This document shows positions 23,242 to 33,511 of a stretch of 64,000 nt of DNA, one piece after another. This stretch comes from Bacteroidota bacterium (GTDB lineage: Bacteria > Bacteroidota > Bacteroidia > Cytophagales > Cyclobacteriaceae). Where the stretch lies: NCBI GenBank assembly GCA_016191555.1, contig JACPVX010000044.1:62001-126000 (forward strand), written 5' to 3'. The position numbers were made by a program, and so were the translations under genes. The number at the start of each line of letters is the position of its first letter. The first letter of the stretch is position 1. The notes beneath the pieces are model-generated. The model saw only the letters and a program-made list of their open reading frames with translations, was not told the origin of the DNA and did no database searches.

Positions 23242-24984
23242 TTAAATCCTCGCCTGATACGTGTACAACTGAAAATACCGTCCCTTCTTTTCGATCAGCT
23301 CTTCGTGTTTGCCGCGCTCGGCAATCTGGCCATCTTCGATTACTAAAATCTGGTCGGCCTGGCGAATGGTGCTCAGGCGGTGAGCAATCACAAACGTGGT
23401 GCGTCCTTGCATCAATGTTTTCAAACTGTCCTGAATAAAGCTTTCGCTTTCGGTATCGAGGTTGGAAGTCGCTTCATCTAAAATAAGAATGCGCGGGTTC
23501 GCGAGAATGGCGCGTGCAATGGCAATGCGTTGACGCTGACCGCCACTGAGTTTTACACCGCGCTCACCAATCACGGTGTCAAGGCCCAGTTCAAAGCGAT
23601 CGGTAAACTCATGTACGAAGGCGGCATGCACCGCACTCTTTAATTCATTTTCAGTCGCATTAGGGCGTGGAAATAAAATGTTTTCGCGAATCGTGCCTTC
23701 AAACAAAAAGTCGTCTTGCAATACCACACCCAACTGGCTGCGGAAGCTGTCCAGCGAAACTTTGCTCATATCAATACCATCGATGGTAATCGTGCCACTA
23801 TCCGGATTCAGAAAAGAGGCGGTCAATCCGGCAATAGTAGTTTTGCCCGAGCCGGATGTTCCGACAAGAGCTGTTACCGTTCCAGCCGGAGCTTTAAAGT
23901 CGATGTTCTTCAATACCGGCTTGCCTTCTTCATAGGCAAACGACACATTCTTAAATTCCATGTCGCCCTTGATCGTGCCGATTTTCACCGTGCGCACGGT
24001 GCCATCATCTTCGATGGGCATGTTCATCAACTCTTCGGTGCGATCCAATCCCGCAAAGGCTTCCGTCAACTGGCTGCCGATGTTGCTCATCTGCACGATG
24101 GGTGCAATCATAAATACCATGAACATCGTGAACTGAAGGAAGTCCCCGGCTGTCAGATTAAAGTAGCCGCTCAATCCCATAATGCCCACGCTGGCAAGAC
24201 CTACTAAAAAGGTGCCTGCACTGGTCACAAAACTGGTAGAGGTTAAACTCTTTTTTACATTCTGAAAAAGTTGATCTACACCTTTCTCAAAAACTTTGAT
24301 CTCTTGCGGTTCTGCATTAAATCCTTTGATCACACGCACGCCATTCAAAGTTTCGGTTAATCGACCTGTTACTTCGGCTGTAATTTTTCCACGCTCACGA
24401 AACACGGGGCGGATGATTGAAAAGGCTTTTAAGGTGATTACGCCAAAGATGGACATCGGCAATAATACAAAGAGTGTCATCAGCGGGTTGATGTTGATCA
24501 GAAACCCAACGGAAATAATCGCGGTGAGCACACCACCTACTAATTGTACCAAACCGGTTCCCACCAGGTTGCGCACGCCTTCTACATCGTTCATCACGCG
24601 CGATACGAGCGCACCGGATTTCTGATTGTCAAAGAAGCGAATGGGCAAGCGAAGCAAATGTTTTTGAACGCGCGAGCGCAATACGGATATTAAGTGCTGG
24701 GCTTCTACGCTCAGGATTTTCGTCAATAAAAAAGAAGTGACCGCCTGAATTAAAATCGCGATGGTTACACCAATCAACAGCATGGGCAATTTATCCATCT
24801 GGTGATTTACCAGAATGTCGTCCATAAAGGGTTTGGTAGCCCAGGGTGGCACCAGTCCCGCTGCGCGGCTAATGACGATGAGGATCAGACCAATGAACAA
24901 CAATTTTCTGCGCGGCCATACAATGGTTTTGAACACATGGCCTATGGTGACTTTATTTTTGGGCGCGGTAGCGGGTTTTGACAT
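23242..24984 (-). CDS. MsbA-like ABC exporter (half transporter)
   Basis: The 580-aa protein has a six-helix transmembrane domain (about 20-310) fused to an ATPase domain (about 340-578). Walker A is GTSGSGKTT, the signature is LSGGQRQRIAIARA, Walker B is ILILDEATSNLD and the H-loop is VIAHRLST. All ATPase motifs are intact. Such half transporters dimerise and export lipids, drugs or peptides; MsbA-like lipid export is the most common role but cannot be decided here. The gene is divergent from the 25108 gene. Confidence 0.9.
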   Translation of the reverse strand: MSKPATAPKNKVTIGHVFKTIVWPRRKLLFIGLILIVISRAAGLVPPWATKPFMDDILVNHQMDKLPMLLIGVTIAILIQAVTSFLLTKILSVEAQHLISVLRSRVQKHLLRLPIRFFDNQKSGALVSRVMNDVEGVRNLVGTGLVQLVGGVLTAIISVGFLININPLMTLFVLLPMSIFGVITLKAFSIIRPVFRERGKITAEVTGRLTETLNGVRVIKGFNAEPQEIKVFEKGVDQLFQNVKKSLTSTSFVTSAGTFLVGLASVGIMGLSGYFNLTAGDFLQFTMFMVFMIAPIVQMSNIGSQLTEAFAGLDRTEELMNMPIEDDGTVRTVKIGTIKGDMEFKNVSFAYEEGKPVLKNIDFKAPAGTVTALVGTSGSGKTTIAGLTASFLNPDSGTITIDGIDMSKVSLDSFRSQLGVVLQDDFLFEGTIRENILFPRPNATENELKSAVHAAFVHEFTDRFELGLDTVIGERGVKLSGGQRQRIAIARAILANPRILILDEATSNLDTESESFIQDSLKTLMQGRTTFVIAHRLSTIRQADQILVIEDGQIAERGKHEELIEKKGRYFQLYTYQARI

Positions 24985-25082
24985 AGTTAGAGAATAAGGT
25001 CGAATAACTTCGTAGACGCAAAGTAAGTTCCTTTTAGTCTAGAACGCATCCCGAAAATGGATTTTCAAAGAGCTTTAGATCG

Positions 25083-25090
25083 TATATTTG
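25083..25090 (+). promoter_or_regulatory. -7 promoter box of the haloperoxidase gene
   Basis: TATATTTG matches TAnnTTTG exactly, 17 bases ahead of the ATG at 25108. TTTC at 25063-25066, 16 bases upstream, could serve as a weak -33 element. Confidence 0.65.
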
Positions 25091-25107
25091 ATCTGTAATC
25101 GTATTTT

Positions 25108-28100
25108 ATGCATCGGTTTATATTTTTCGGATGGATGCTGCTGTGCCACCAGGCGCTATCACAAGCTAGCTTTCAGGAAATAACCAGTGGCAACCCGTTG
25201 TTCACAGCTACCTCCAATCGCGGGGTGTCGGTGGTTGACTTTGATAATGATGGCGATGATGATATCTACGTGTGTGGCGGATCGTCCAACACCAACCGCT
25301 TGTATCGCAATGATGGCAATTTTGTTTTTCAGGATGTAGCCAAAGCCACGGGCCTCGACTTGACCTCCGACAATGAATTATCCGTTTGGTTTGACGCCAA
25401 CAATGATGGTTGGCTCGATGTATTAATCGCGGGTTACTCGCGCACCACTTATTATCGAAACAATGGCAACGGTACGTTTACCGATTTCACCACTCCGACA
25501 GGCCTCACCAGCTACGCGCGCAGCAACAGTTTGGTGGTAGGCGATTTGAATGGCGATCAATGGCTGGATGTGTATGCCAATAACTTTTTTGGTGAGAATG
25601 AACTGTTTCTGAATTACGGTGCCTCGCAATTCCGAAATCAAATAGTAGGCAGCGGAGCGATCAGCAAGAAAAATTCAATGGGTGGATTGTTGTTGGATCA
25701 GGATGACGATGGCGATCTGGATATCTATTTGGTGTTTGATGGAAACGGCAACACCTTTTTCAGAAACAAAGGCAACGCACAGTTTGAAGAAGTAAGTACT
25801 GCGCTGGGGCTGAATGTAAAAGCCGATGGCATGGGCGTAGACTATGCCGACTTCAACCGCGATGGCAAATATGATTTTTATGTCACGAATCTGTACAACA
25901 ATTTTCTGCTGCTCTCCAATCCCGATGGCAAGTACTCCAATCAGGCGGCCGAGTGGAATGTGAACGACAACGGCATGGGGTGGGGCACGGTGGCCGTAGA
26001 TTATAATAATGACAGATACACCGACATCTATACGGTGAATGATTATGGCTACTCACCGTATCCGAATAAGCTTTTCAAAAACGAACAAGGCACCAACTTC
26101 ACCAACGTAACGCCCACTGCTTTAGAATCGCGGAAAGCAAGTTATGGTGCCGCTACCGGAGATTTTAATCGCGATGGATTGATGGATTTAGTAGTTGGCA
26201 ATTCTTCCGGTGGAGGATTGCAGATTTTTCAAAACAAAGAAACAAACGCGGGCCATTGGCTGCAGTTGACACTCGCAGGCACAACGTCCAATAAGTTTGC
26301 GGTAGGTGCTTCGGTGAAAGTAAAAGTGAATGGCCAGACACTGATGGACGAAGTGAATGTTGGGTCGGGCTATGCATCGCAGAATAGTTCCACGCTGCAT
26401 TTCGGATTAGGATCATTTACGCAAGCAGATGAAGTCATTATCCGTTGGCCGAACGGTTCAACAGAAACCTATACGAATGTAGTTGCGGATGCGCGCTACC
26501 TCGCCATCGAAAAAGAATCGTTGGCTCCGTTTCAGACGGCTAATTATCAACAAGTATTGAGTCATCCTTCCACCTTATTGGAAAAGACACCACCGACTCC
26601 GCAAAATTATAATGTTCAATATCACTCCGCGGCACGCAAGTGGAATGAAGTGTTGATCAACGCCATTCGCTTAGACTTCGCACGGCCTACCGTGCATGCA
26701 CGCAACTTATTTCATTTCTCCATGGCGGTGTACGATGCGTGGGCGGCTTACACCGATCAGGCAACTACATTCATGCTGAATAAAAATGTAGGCGGATTTT
26801 TTACTCCGTATGGTGGCATATCCAAACCTACCGACATCAGCAGCGCACGCAATGAAGCCATCAGCTATGCCGCGTTTCGTTTGTTGATGCATCGCTTTAA
26901 AAATTCTCCGGGAGCGGCTACCTCCATTCCCGATATGCAGTTGCTCTTCCGCCAGTTGGGATACGAGGAAGGATACACCTCTACGGATTATGCATCTGGC
27001 AAGCCGGCTGCATTAGGAAATTACATCGCACAAAAAGTAATTGAATTTGGATTGCAAGATGGTGCCAATGAAAGTGGCGGATATGCCAATCTGTTTTATC
27101 AACCGATCAACGATGTGCTGCGAACGGATTTGCCGGGCAGTCAGAATATGGTGGACTGCAATCGCTGGCAGCCATTGAAGCTGCAAGTGTTCATCGACCA
27201 GAATGGAAATGTGCAAGGCAACACGCCTCCCTTTTTGAGTCCGGAGTGGGGCGGTGTGGTTCCTTTTGCTTTGAATAACAGCGACAAAAAAGTAATGAGC
27301 CGCAATGGACATGACTACACCGTTTATCACGATCCGGGTATTCCACCACAACTCGATCCCGTCAACGGCACAGGGCTTTCCAGCGAATACAAGTGGGGCT
27401 TTTCACTCGTGTCGATCTGGGCTTCGCATTTAAGTCCAGCCGATGGCGTGATGATCGATGTATCGCCTGCTTCCATGGGCAACATTGCGTTGAGTGATTA
27501 TCCGACCACCGTAACAGGTTATCGCAACTTTTATAAACTCACTGCCGGTGGCGATATTGGAAAAGGCTACACCATCAACCCAAAGACAGGTCAACCTTAC
27601 GCTACGCAGATGGTGCCGCGTGGCGATTACGCGCGTGTGCTCGCAGAGTTCTGGGCCGATGGCCCGAAGTCGGAGACACCTCCGGGGCATTGGTTCACAC
27701 TCTTAAATTATGTGAGCGATCATCCGCTGTTCGAAAAGAAGTTTCAGGGCACCGGCACCAAAATGGATAACCTCGAGTGGGATGTGAAAGCGTACTTAAC
27801 GATGAGTGGCGCACTGCACGATGTGGCCATCACTGCCTGGGGAATTAAAGGATACTACGATGGCGTTCGCCCCATTTCAGCCATCCGCTTTATGGCGGAT
27901 AAAGGGCAATCTTCAGATGCAACGCAACCACATTATCATCCGGCCGGCATTCCTTTACAACCCGGACTCGTAGAGTTAGTGAAGACGGGCGATCCGCTGG
28001 CAGGCGCTAATGGCGAACACATTAATAAGATCAAACTCTACACCTGGCGAGGTCCTTCCTACATTACCAATCCGGCTACCGATGAAGCAGGCGTGGGTTG

Positions 28101-28737
28101 GATTCTGGCTGAGAACTGGTTTCCGTATCAGCGGCCTTCGTTTGTCACGCCTCCCTTTGCGGGATACATTTCGGGTCACTCCACCTACTCGAGTGCAGGA
28201 GCCGAAGTGTTAACCCAACTGACAGGCGATGAATATTTTCCGGGAGGATTGGGCGAATTTGAGGCGAAGAAAAATGAATACTTAGTTTTTGAAGAAGGCC
28301 CGAGTGTAGATGTGAAATTGCAGTGGGCGCGCTACAAAGATGCTTCCGATCAGAGCAGCCTCTCGCGCATTTGGGGCGGCATCCATCCTCCGGCCGATGA
28401 TATTCCCGGAAGGTTGATAGGCAAGAAAATCGGCAATGATGCCTGTCAATTGGCGGTGAGATATTTCACCAATACGGTAACGGGTATTGAACCAGATATA
28501 CCTTCCACACAACTATATCCCAATCCTATCAGCAAGCGAAACAAACTGCAAATCGCGAATGCAAGCGCAGGCGCCAGTTTACGATTGGTCGATGTGGCAG
28601 GGCGCACTCTTTTTCAAACATCCTTAACGGAAAATACCACCGAGCTCGATATTTCTCAATTGCCTATCGGCTTGCATATAGTGGTCATTCAAACGCCAAA
28701 GGGCACTATTACTTCGCGATTGATAATTCAGGAATAA
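25108..28737 (+). CDS. Secreted FG-GAP/UnbV/vanadium-haloperoxidase multidomain protein
   Basis: The 1209-aa protein has a signal peptide (about 1-20). FG-GAP/VCBS repeats follow (about 28-380) with many D-x-D/N-x-DG calcium-type motifs, then an ASPIC/UnbV domain (about 388-460) and a PAP2/vanadium-dependent haloperoxidase domain (about 500-1120). The vanadate/phosphate pocket is complete: Lys914 and Arg921 (KGYYDGVRP), Ser1022-Gly1023-His1024, and Arg1087 with His1093 (SRIWGGIH). The end (about 1133-1209), with LYPNPIS and LDISQLPIGLHIVVI, is a type IX secretion sorting domain. It is thus probably displayed on or released from the cell surface. Whether it is a haloperoxidase or a phosphatase is undecided. 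Confidence 0.88.
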   Translation: MHRFIFFGWMLLCHQALSQASFQEITSGNPLFTATSNRGVSVVDFDNDGDDDIYVCGGSSNTNRLYRNDGNFVFQDVAKATGLDLTSDNELSVWFDANNDGWLDVLIAGYSRTTYYRNNGNGTFTDFTTPTGLTSYARSNSLVVGDLNGDQWLDVYANNFFGENELFLNYGASQFRNQIVGSGAISKKNSMGGLLLDQDDDGDLDIYLVFDGNGNTFFRNKGNAQFEEVSTALGLNVKADGMGVDYADFNRDGKYDFYVTNLYNNFLLLSNPDGKYSNQAAEWNVNDNGMGWGTVAVDYNNDRYTDIYTVNDYGYSPYPNKLFKNEQGTNFTNVTPTALESRKASYGAATGDFNRDGLMDLVVGNSSGGGLQIFQNKETNAGHWLQLTLAGTTSNKFAVGASVKVKVNGQTLMDEVNVGSGYASQNSSTLHFGLGSFTQADEVIIRWPNGSTETYTNVVADARYLAIEKESLAPFQTANYQQVLSHPSTLLEKTPPTPQNYNVQYHSAARKWNEVLINAIRLDFARPTVHARNLFHFSMAVYDAWAAYTDQATTFMLNKNVGGFFTPYGGISKPTDISSARNEAISYAAFRLLMHRFKNSPGAATSIPDMQLLFRQLGYEEGYTSTDYASGKPAALGNYIAQKVIEFGLQDGANESGGYANLFYQPINDVLRTDLPGSQNMVDCNRWQPLKLQVFIDQNGNVQGNTPPFLSPEWGGVVPFALNNSDKKVMSRNGHDYTVYHDPGIPPQLDPVNGTGLSSEYKWGFSLVSIWASHLSPADGVMIDVSPASMGNIALSDYPTTVTGYRNFYKLTAGGDIGKGYTINPKTGQPYATQMVPRGDYARVLAEFWADGPKSETPPGHWFTLLNYVSDHPLFEKKFQGTGTKMDNLEWDVKAYLTMSGALHDVAITAWGIKGYYDGVRPISAIRFMADKGQSSDATQPHYHPAGIPLQPGLVELVKTGDPLAGANGEHINKIKLYTWRGPSYITNPATDEAGVGWILAENWFPYQRPSFVTPPFAGYISGHSTYSSAGAEVLTQLTGDEYFPGGLGEFEAKKNEYLVFEEGPSVDVKLQWARYKDASDQSSLSRIWGGIHPPADDIPGRLIGKKIGNDACQLAVRYFTNTVTGIEPDIPSTQLYPNPISKRNKLQIANASAGASLRLVDVAGRTLFQTSLTENTTELDISQLPIGLHIVVIQTPKGTITSRLIIQE

Positions 28738-28830
28738 CAACAATCGTGTGCAATAGAGAAGCAGGAGACAATTCGTTCAAAATTCAGGGATAATTGAGTG
28801 AATTCTTCCTTTCAAATCAATTTCTTAAAC

Positions 28831-28838
28831 TAACTTTG
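28831..28838 (+). promoter_or_regulatory. -7 promoter box of the nuo operon
   Basis: TAACTTTG matches TAnnTTTG exactly and lies 22 bases ahead of the nuoA ATG at 28861. TTTC at 28810-28813, 17 bases upstream, may be the -33 element. No other clear promoter is seen within the operon. Confidence 0.7.
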
Positions 28839-28860
28839 GCCTGCCTTGTTAAAAGCAGGT

Positions 28861-29229
28861 ATGGATCAACAACATCTCCAAGATTATTACCCGATTGTCC
28901 TCATGTTTTTGGTCGCGCTGAGTTTTGTGGTGGTGACCATGGTCGCTACGCATCTCCTCGGCCCCAAGCGCAAAAGCCAGATTAAATCAGATTCTTTTGA
29001 GTGCGGTATTGAGCCGGTGGGTAATGCACGTGTTCCGTTCTCCATCAAATATTTTCTGGTGGCCATTTTATTCGTGCTTTTTGATGTGGAAGTTATTTTC
29101 ATGTATCCGTGGGCGGTAATGTTCAAAGAGTTACAGTGGGAGGGATTCATTGAAATGATTTTGTTCATATCCTTTTTGCTGGTGGGTTTGTTTTATATCA
29201 TCAAACGCGGTGCGCTAAAGTGGGAATAG
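28861..29229 (+). CDS. nuoA: NADH-quinone oxidoreductase subunit A
   Basis: A small membrane subunit of complex I near the quinone site. The 122-aa product has three transmembrane helices and the conserved loop YECGIEP-like segment (here [20 protein letters not shown]) followed by [13 protein letters not shown]. The ATG at 28861 is preferred over an in-frame TTG 15 bases earlier. It is the first gene of the 14-subunit operon and sits next to the promoter at 28831. Confidence 0.96.
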   Translation: MDQQHLQDYYPIVLMFLVALSFVVVTMVATHLLGPKRKSQIKSDSFECGIEPVGNARVPFSIKYFLVAILFVLFDVEVIFMYPWAVMFKELQWEGFIEMILFISFLLVGLFYIIKRGALKWE

Positions 29230-29230
29230 C

Positions 29231-29788
29231 ATGGAGACAGTAAAACTGAATAATGTGTTGGTAAGCGAGAAACCCGATGGCATAGAAGGTGCTGGTTTCT
29301 TCGCGACCAGTTTAGATAAAGTTGTAGGATTAGCACGCAAAAATTCCATTTGGCCCTTGCCGTTTGCCACTTCGTGCTGCGGTATTGAGTTCATGGCTAC
29401 GATGGGTGCGCATTATGATTTAGCCCGTTTTGGTTCCGAGCGGTTGAGCTTCTCACCCCGTCAGGCCGACTTGCTGATGGTGATGGGAACGATCGCGAAA
29501 AAGATGGGTCCCGTGTTGCGCCAAGTGTACGAGCAAATGGCGGAACCGCGTTGGGTTTTGTCGGTAGGAGCGTGTGCTTCCAGCGGAGGAATATTTGATA
29601 CCTACAGCGTATTGCAAGGCATCGACCGCATTATTCCGGTAGATGTGTATGTCCCGGGCTGCCCGCCACGCCCTGAACAAATCATCGATGGCATTCTAAA
29701 AATACAAGACCTCATTGGCAATGAGTCGCTGCGCAGAAGAAATTCTCCGGAATACAAAGCCATGCTGAATAAATATGGAATCGAGTAA
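29231..29788 (+). CDS. nuoB: NADH-quinone oxidoreductase subunit B
   Basis: This 185-aa peripheral subunit carries the terminal Fe-S cluster N2. The ligands are visible in [16 protein letters not shown] and GCPPRPEQ, so the four-cysteine site is complete. It starts 1 base after nuoA and overlaps nuoC by 14 bases, which indicates translational coupling. Confidence 0.97.
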   Translation: METVKLNNVLVSEKPDGIEGAGFFATSLDKVVGLARKNSIWPLPFATSCCGIEFMATMGAHYDLARFGSERLSFSPRQADLLMVMGTIAKKMGPVLRQVYEQMAEPRWVLSVGACASSGGIFDTYSVLQGIDRIIPVDVYVPGCPPRPEQIIDGILKIQDLIGNESLRRRNSPEYKAMLNKYGIE

Positions 29789-30275
29789 GACAGACGCCAT
29801 TATCAGCATCATCCGCCAGGAATTTGGAAGTGAAATCGTTCACATCGAGCAACCGTATCAGTTGCTCACCATCACCTTCAAGCCCGAACGCATCATCGAC
29901 ATCATTCAATTGCTTTATTCGCATAACGAATTGCAGTTTCAGTTTTTAACCACTTTGTGCGGCATTCATTACCCCGATCAAAATCAAATCGCAGTAATGT
30001 ATCAGTTGCACAATCTGAGAACCAACCAACGCATTCGCCTGAAGATATTTTTGTCAGCCGATCAGCCACAGGTTCCTACCCTTACGGGGATTTTTTCGGC
30101 TGCGAATTGGATGGAGCGCGAAACGTACGACTTCTTTGGTGTGACGTTCATTGGTCACCCCAACCTGAAGCGGATTTTAAATGTAGAAGACATGATCTTT
30201 TTTCCGTTGCGAAAGGAATTTCCATTGGAAGATCAGACGCGTGAAGATAAAAACGATGCCCTTTTTGGAAGATAA
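29775..30275 (+). CDS. nuoC: NADH-quinone oxidoreductase subunit C
   Basis: A 166-aa peripheral-arm subunit (30-kDa type). The signature [22 protein letters not shown] appears near residues 115-135. It is a separate gene, not fused to nuoD as in Escherichia coli. nuoD follows without a gap. Confidence 0.95.
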   Translation: MESSKTDAIISIIRQEFGSEIVHIEQPYQLLTITFKPERIIDIIQLLYSHNELQFQFLTTLCGIHYPDQNQIAVMYQLHNLRTNQRIRLKIFLSADQPQVPTLTGIFSAANWMERETYDFFGVTFIGHPNLKRILNVEDMIFFPLRKEFPLEDQTREDKNDALFGR

Positions 30276-31484
30276 ATGCGAGCCGAAGATTCCATATCCC
30301 CGATAGTTCAACCCGAAGAGAAACAGTATTCGTATCTCAATCTCGGTCCTACGCACCCTGCTACACACGGCATTTTTCAAAACGTGTTGAAGATGGATGG
30401 CGAGGTAATCGTGGAAGCTGAATCCACCATCGGCTACATTCACCGGGCATTTGAAAAACTGGCCGAACGCAGACCCTTCTATCAGATTACTCCCATTACC
30501 GACCGCATGAATTATTGTTCAGCGCCTATCAATAACATAGGTTGGCACATGACGGTGGAGAAATTGTTAGGTGTAGAAATTCCCAAGCGCGTGCAATACT
30601 TGCGCGTGATCATTATGGAGTTGGCACGCATTACCGATCACTTGATTTGCAATGCCGTGATTGGTGTGGATACCGGAGCGCTCACAGGATTTGTGTACAT
30701 GTTTCAGCAACGCGAACACGTTTACGAAATCTACGAAGAGATTTGTGGCGCGCGCCTTACTACGAACTTAGGTCGCATTGGCGGATTTGAAAGAGACTTC
30801 TCACCCAAAGCCTGGGCGAAGATTGAAAAGTTTTTAAAAGAGTTTCCGGAAGTATTAAAAGAGTTTGAAAAGCTATTGGTACGCAATCGCATTTTTATGG
30901 ATCGCACCATTGGTGTAGGCGGCATCACAGCCGAGCGCGCACTGAACTATGGATTCACGGGTCCCAACTTACGTGCAGCCGGTGTCGATTACGATGTGCG
31001 TGTGATGAATCCATATTCATCCTACGAAGATTTTAATTTCACGGTGCCAGTAGGTACGCAAGGCGATACGTATGATCGCTTCATGGTGCGCCAGGCAGAA
31101 ATGTGGCAGAGTCTGAGTATCATTCGTCAGGCCATTGATAAGATGCCGGCCGGACCGTTTCATGCAGATGTGCCGGATTTTTATTTGCCTCCCAAAGAAG
31201 AAGTGTACAATAATATGGAGTCGCTCATCTATCACTTTAAAATTGTGATGGGCGAAACCGATGTTCCAAAAGGAGAAGTATACCACAGTGTAGAAGGCGG
31301 CAATGGCGAATTAGGTTTTTACCTGATCAGCGATGGCGGACGAACACCGTTCCGGTTGCACTTCCGCAGACCGTGTTTTATTTATTATCAGGCATACACC
31401 GAAATGGTGAAAGGCTCCATGTTATCGGATGCCATTCTCACCATGAGTAGCATGAATGTGATTGCCGGTGAGTTGGATGCTTAA
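30276..31484 (+). CDS. nuoD: NADH-quinone oxidoreductase subunit D
   Basis: The 402-aa 49-kDa-type subunit forms the quinone-reduction site with NuoB. The N-terminal LGPTHPATHGIF and the GYIHRAFEKLAE motif are typical; the conserved quinone-site His and Tyr region is present. It is followed by a 57-bp simple-repeat spacer before nuoE. Confidence 0.97.
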   Translation: MRAEDSISPIVQPEEKQYSYLNLGPTHPATHGIFQNVLKMDGEVIVEAESTIGYIHRAFEKLAERRPFYQITPITDRMNYCSAPINNIGWHMTVEKLLGVEIPKRVQYLRVIIMELARITDHLICNAVIGVDTGALTGFVYMFQQREHVYEIYEEICGARLTTNLGRIGGFERDFSPKAWAKIEKFLKEFPEVLKEFEKLLVRNRIFMDRTIGVGGITAERALNYGFTGPNLRAAGVDYDVRVMNPYSSYEDFNFTVPVGTQGDTYDRFMVRQAEMWQSLSIIRQAIDKMPAGPFHADVPDFYLPPKEEVYNNMESLIYHFKIVMGETDVPKGEVYHSVEGGNGELGFYLISDGGRTPFRLHFRRPCFIYYQAYTEMVKGSMLSDAILTMSSMNVIAGELDA

Positions 31485-31541
31485 TGAAGTTAATAATTAG
31501 AAGTTAAGAGTTAATAGTTAAGAGTTAGTAGTTAAAAGTTG
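31485..31541. repeat. GTTAATA/GTTAAGA heptamer spacer between nuoD and nuoE
   Basis: The spacer is built almost wholly of 7-base words such as GTTAATA, GTTAAGA and GTTAGTA repeated about seven times. It resembles the spacers after ftsQ and ftsZ. It places no stop or hairpin between the two operon genes. Confidence 0.7.
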
Positions 31542-32087
31542 ATGGCGACAGAAAAGGAGACGATACAATTTTCAGACAGTGCACTTTCGAAGGCGAAAGA
31601 AATCATTGGCCGTTATCCGGAAGGAAAACAAAAGTCGGCATTGCTTCCGCTGCTTCACTTAGCGCAAAGCGAATTTGACGGATGGTTGAGTCCTGCGGTG
31701 ATGGATTATGTAGCGTCTCTGTTGCAAATCAAACCCATTGAAGTGTATGAGGTAGCCACCTTCTACACCATGTTCAATTTAGAACCTGTCGGTAATCATT
31801 TACTGGAAGTGTGCCGCACAGGTCCATGCTGGCTGCGTGGTGCAGAAGATATTGTAAAGCGTATCGAACAGAAATTGAATATCAAAGTGGGAGAGACCAC
31901 AGCCGATGGAAAGTTCACCTTGAAAACAGTCGAGTGTCTTGGTTCATGCGGCACAGCGCCTATGTTGCAGTGCGGTGCTACCTTCTTCGAAAATTTATCC
32001 GAAGAAAGTGTGGAAGTGCTGATCGAAAAATTAGCGAAGCAAAAGAGAAGTTCATATTTGAGGCCAACGGAAATTAATGTAGGATAA
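31542..32087 (+). CDS. nuoE: NADH-quinone oxidoreductase subunit E
   Basis: A 181-aa thioredoxin-like [2Fe-2S] subunit of the NADH-oxidising module. The ligands are in CRTGPCWLRGA and CLGSCGTAP. The ATG at 31542 is preferred over the preceding TTG, which belongs to the repeat spacer. It adjoins nuoF without a gap. Confidence 0.96.
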   Translation: MATEKETIQFSDSALSKAKEIIGRYPEGKQKSALLPLLHLAQSEFDGWLSPAVMDYVASLLQIKPIEVYEVATFYTMFNLEPVGNHLLEVCRTGPCWLRGAEDIVKRIEQKLNIKVGETTADGKFTLKTVECLGSCGTAPMLQCGATFFENLSEESVEVLIEKLAKQKRSSYLRPTEINVG

Positions 32088-33446
32088 ATGGGACGCCAGT
32101 TGCTATTAGAACATATTGCAGTACCGGGCATCGAAACTTTCGAAGTCTACCGGAAGATGGGCGGCTATGCTTCGGTCGAAAAAGCATTGAAGACGATGAC
32201 GCCTGATCAGGTGACGGAGCAGGTAAAAAATTCAGGCTTACGCGGACGTGGAGGTGCAGGTTTTCCGGCCGGCATGAAGTGGAGTTTCTTAGATCGTAAA
32301 TCCGATAAGCCGCGCTATCTCGTGTGCAATGCCGATGAGAGTGAGCCGGGAACTTTTAAGGATCGTTACCTGATGGAAAAAATTCCACACCTCTTGGTGG
32401 AGGGAATGATCACATCGAGTTATGCGTTGGGCGCGAAGACATCGTACATCTACATCCGTGGCGAGTACATGTATGTGTTGCAGATTTTAGAGAAGGCCAT
32501 TCGCGAAGCGTATGCAGCCGGATTTTTAGGTAAGAATATTTTAGGTACCGATTACTCGTTGGATTTATATGTGCATCCCGGTGCAGGTGCGTACATCTGC
32601 GGAGAAGAAACAGCACTGCTCGAATCATTGGAAGGCAAGCGCGGCAATCCGCGATTGAAACCTCCTTTCCCTGCGATTGCGGGATTGTATGCGAGCCCTA
32701 CGGTGGTGAATAATGTAGAGACTATTGCCGCAGTCGTTCCGATTGTGAACTTAGGTGGCGATGAATATGCCAAAGTAGGTGTGGGAAAAAGCACCGGCAC
32801 GAAATTGATTTCTGCCAGCGGCCACATCAACAAACCGGGTGTGTATGAAATTGAGATGGGCTTGCCGGTAGAAGAGTTTATTTATTCCGATCAATATTGT
32901 GGAGGCATCTGGAAAGGAAGAAAATTGAAAGCCGTAGTGGCCGGTGGTTCTTCGGTTCCTATTTTGCCTGCGGAGTTAATTTTAAAAACCGCCAAAGGCG
33001 AGCCTCGCTTGATGACGTACGAGTCGTTGGCCGATGGTGGATTTACCAGCGGCACGATGTTGGGGTCGGGAGGATTTATTGTGATGGATGAAACCACATG
33101 CATCGTTCGCAACTTGTGGACGTTCGCGCGCTTTTATCATCATGAGTCGTGCGGTCAATGCAGCCCGTGCCGCGAAGGAACAGGTTGGATGGAAAAAGTT
33201 TTACATCGCATCGAACATGGTCATGGACAAATGAGTGACATCGATTTGTTGGTAGATGTAGCGAAGAAGATTGAAGGCAATACGATTTGTCCGCTGGGCG
33301 ATGCTGCTGCGTGGCCGGTGGCCAGCGCAATTCGTCACTTCCGCGAAGAGTTCGAATACCATGTGAAGTATCCGGAGAAAGTGAAGAACCCAAAGCATTT
33401 TGAAATTGAACCCTTTGTATCAAGTAAGCAATTGGTAATGGTATAG
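32088..33446 (+). CDS. nuoF: NADH-quinone oxidoreductase subunit F
   Basis: The 452-aa subunit oxidises NADH through FMN. The nucleotide-binding GRGGAGFPAGMKW segment (about 55-67), the FMN site around residues 95-225 and the [4Fe-4S] motif SCGQCSPCREGTGWM (about 350-365) are all present. The presence of NuoE, F and G shows this complex I can use NADH. Confidence 0.97.
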   Translation: MGRQLLLEHIAVPGIETFEVYRKMGGYASVEKALKTMTPDQVTEQVKNSGLRGRGGAGFPAGMKWSFLDRKSDKPRYLVCNADESEPGTFKDRYLMEKIPHLLVEGMITSSYALGAKTSYIYIRGEYMYVLQILEKAIREAYAAGFLGKNILGTDYSLDLYVHPGAGAYICGEETALLESLEGKRGNPRLKPPFPAIAGLYASPTVVNNVETIAAVVPIVNLGGDEYAKVGVGKSTGTKLISASGHINKPGVYEIEMGLPVEEFIYSDQYCGGIWKGRKLKAVVAGGSSVPILPAELILKTAKGEPRLMTYESLADGGFTSGTMLGSGGFIVMDETTCIVRNLWTFARFYHHESCGQCSPCREGTGWMEKVLHRIEHGHGQMSDIDLLVDVAKKIEGNTICPLGDAAAWPVASAIRHFREEFEYHVKYPEKVKNPKHFEIEPFVSSKQLVMV

Positions 33447-33448
33447 AA

Positions 33449-33478
33449 CTTCGTGCCTTTGTGTCTTCGTGGCAAAAA
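33449..33478. repeat. Interspersed-repeat-like word after nuoF
   Basis: The 65-bp nuoF-nuoG spacer contains CTTCGTGCCTTTGTGTCTTC followed by GTGGCAAAAA. As I remember, close variants (CCTTTGTGTCTTCGTGG) recur between genes in many Bacteroidota and some other bacteria; not verified here. It is non-coding. Confidence 0.45.
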
Positions 33479-33511
33479 GAGGTAACTGAGTTAAAAAATT
33501 GAATTCAAAAA

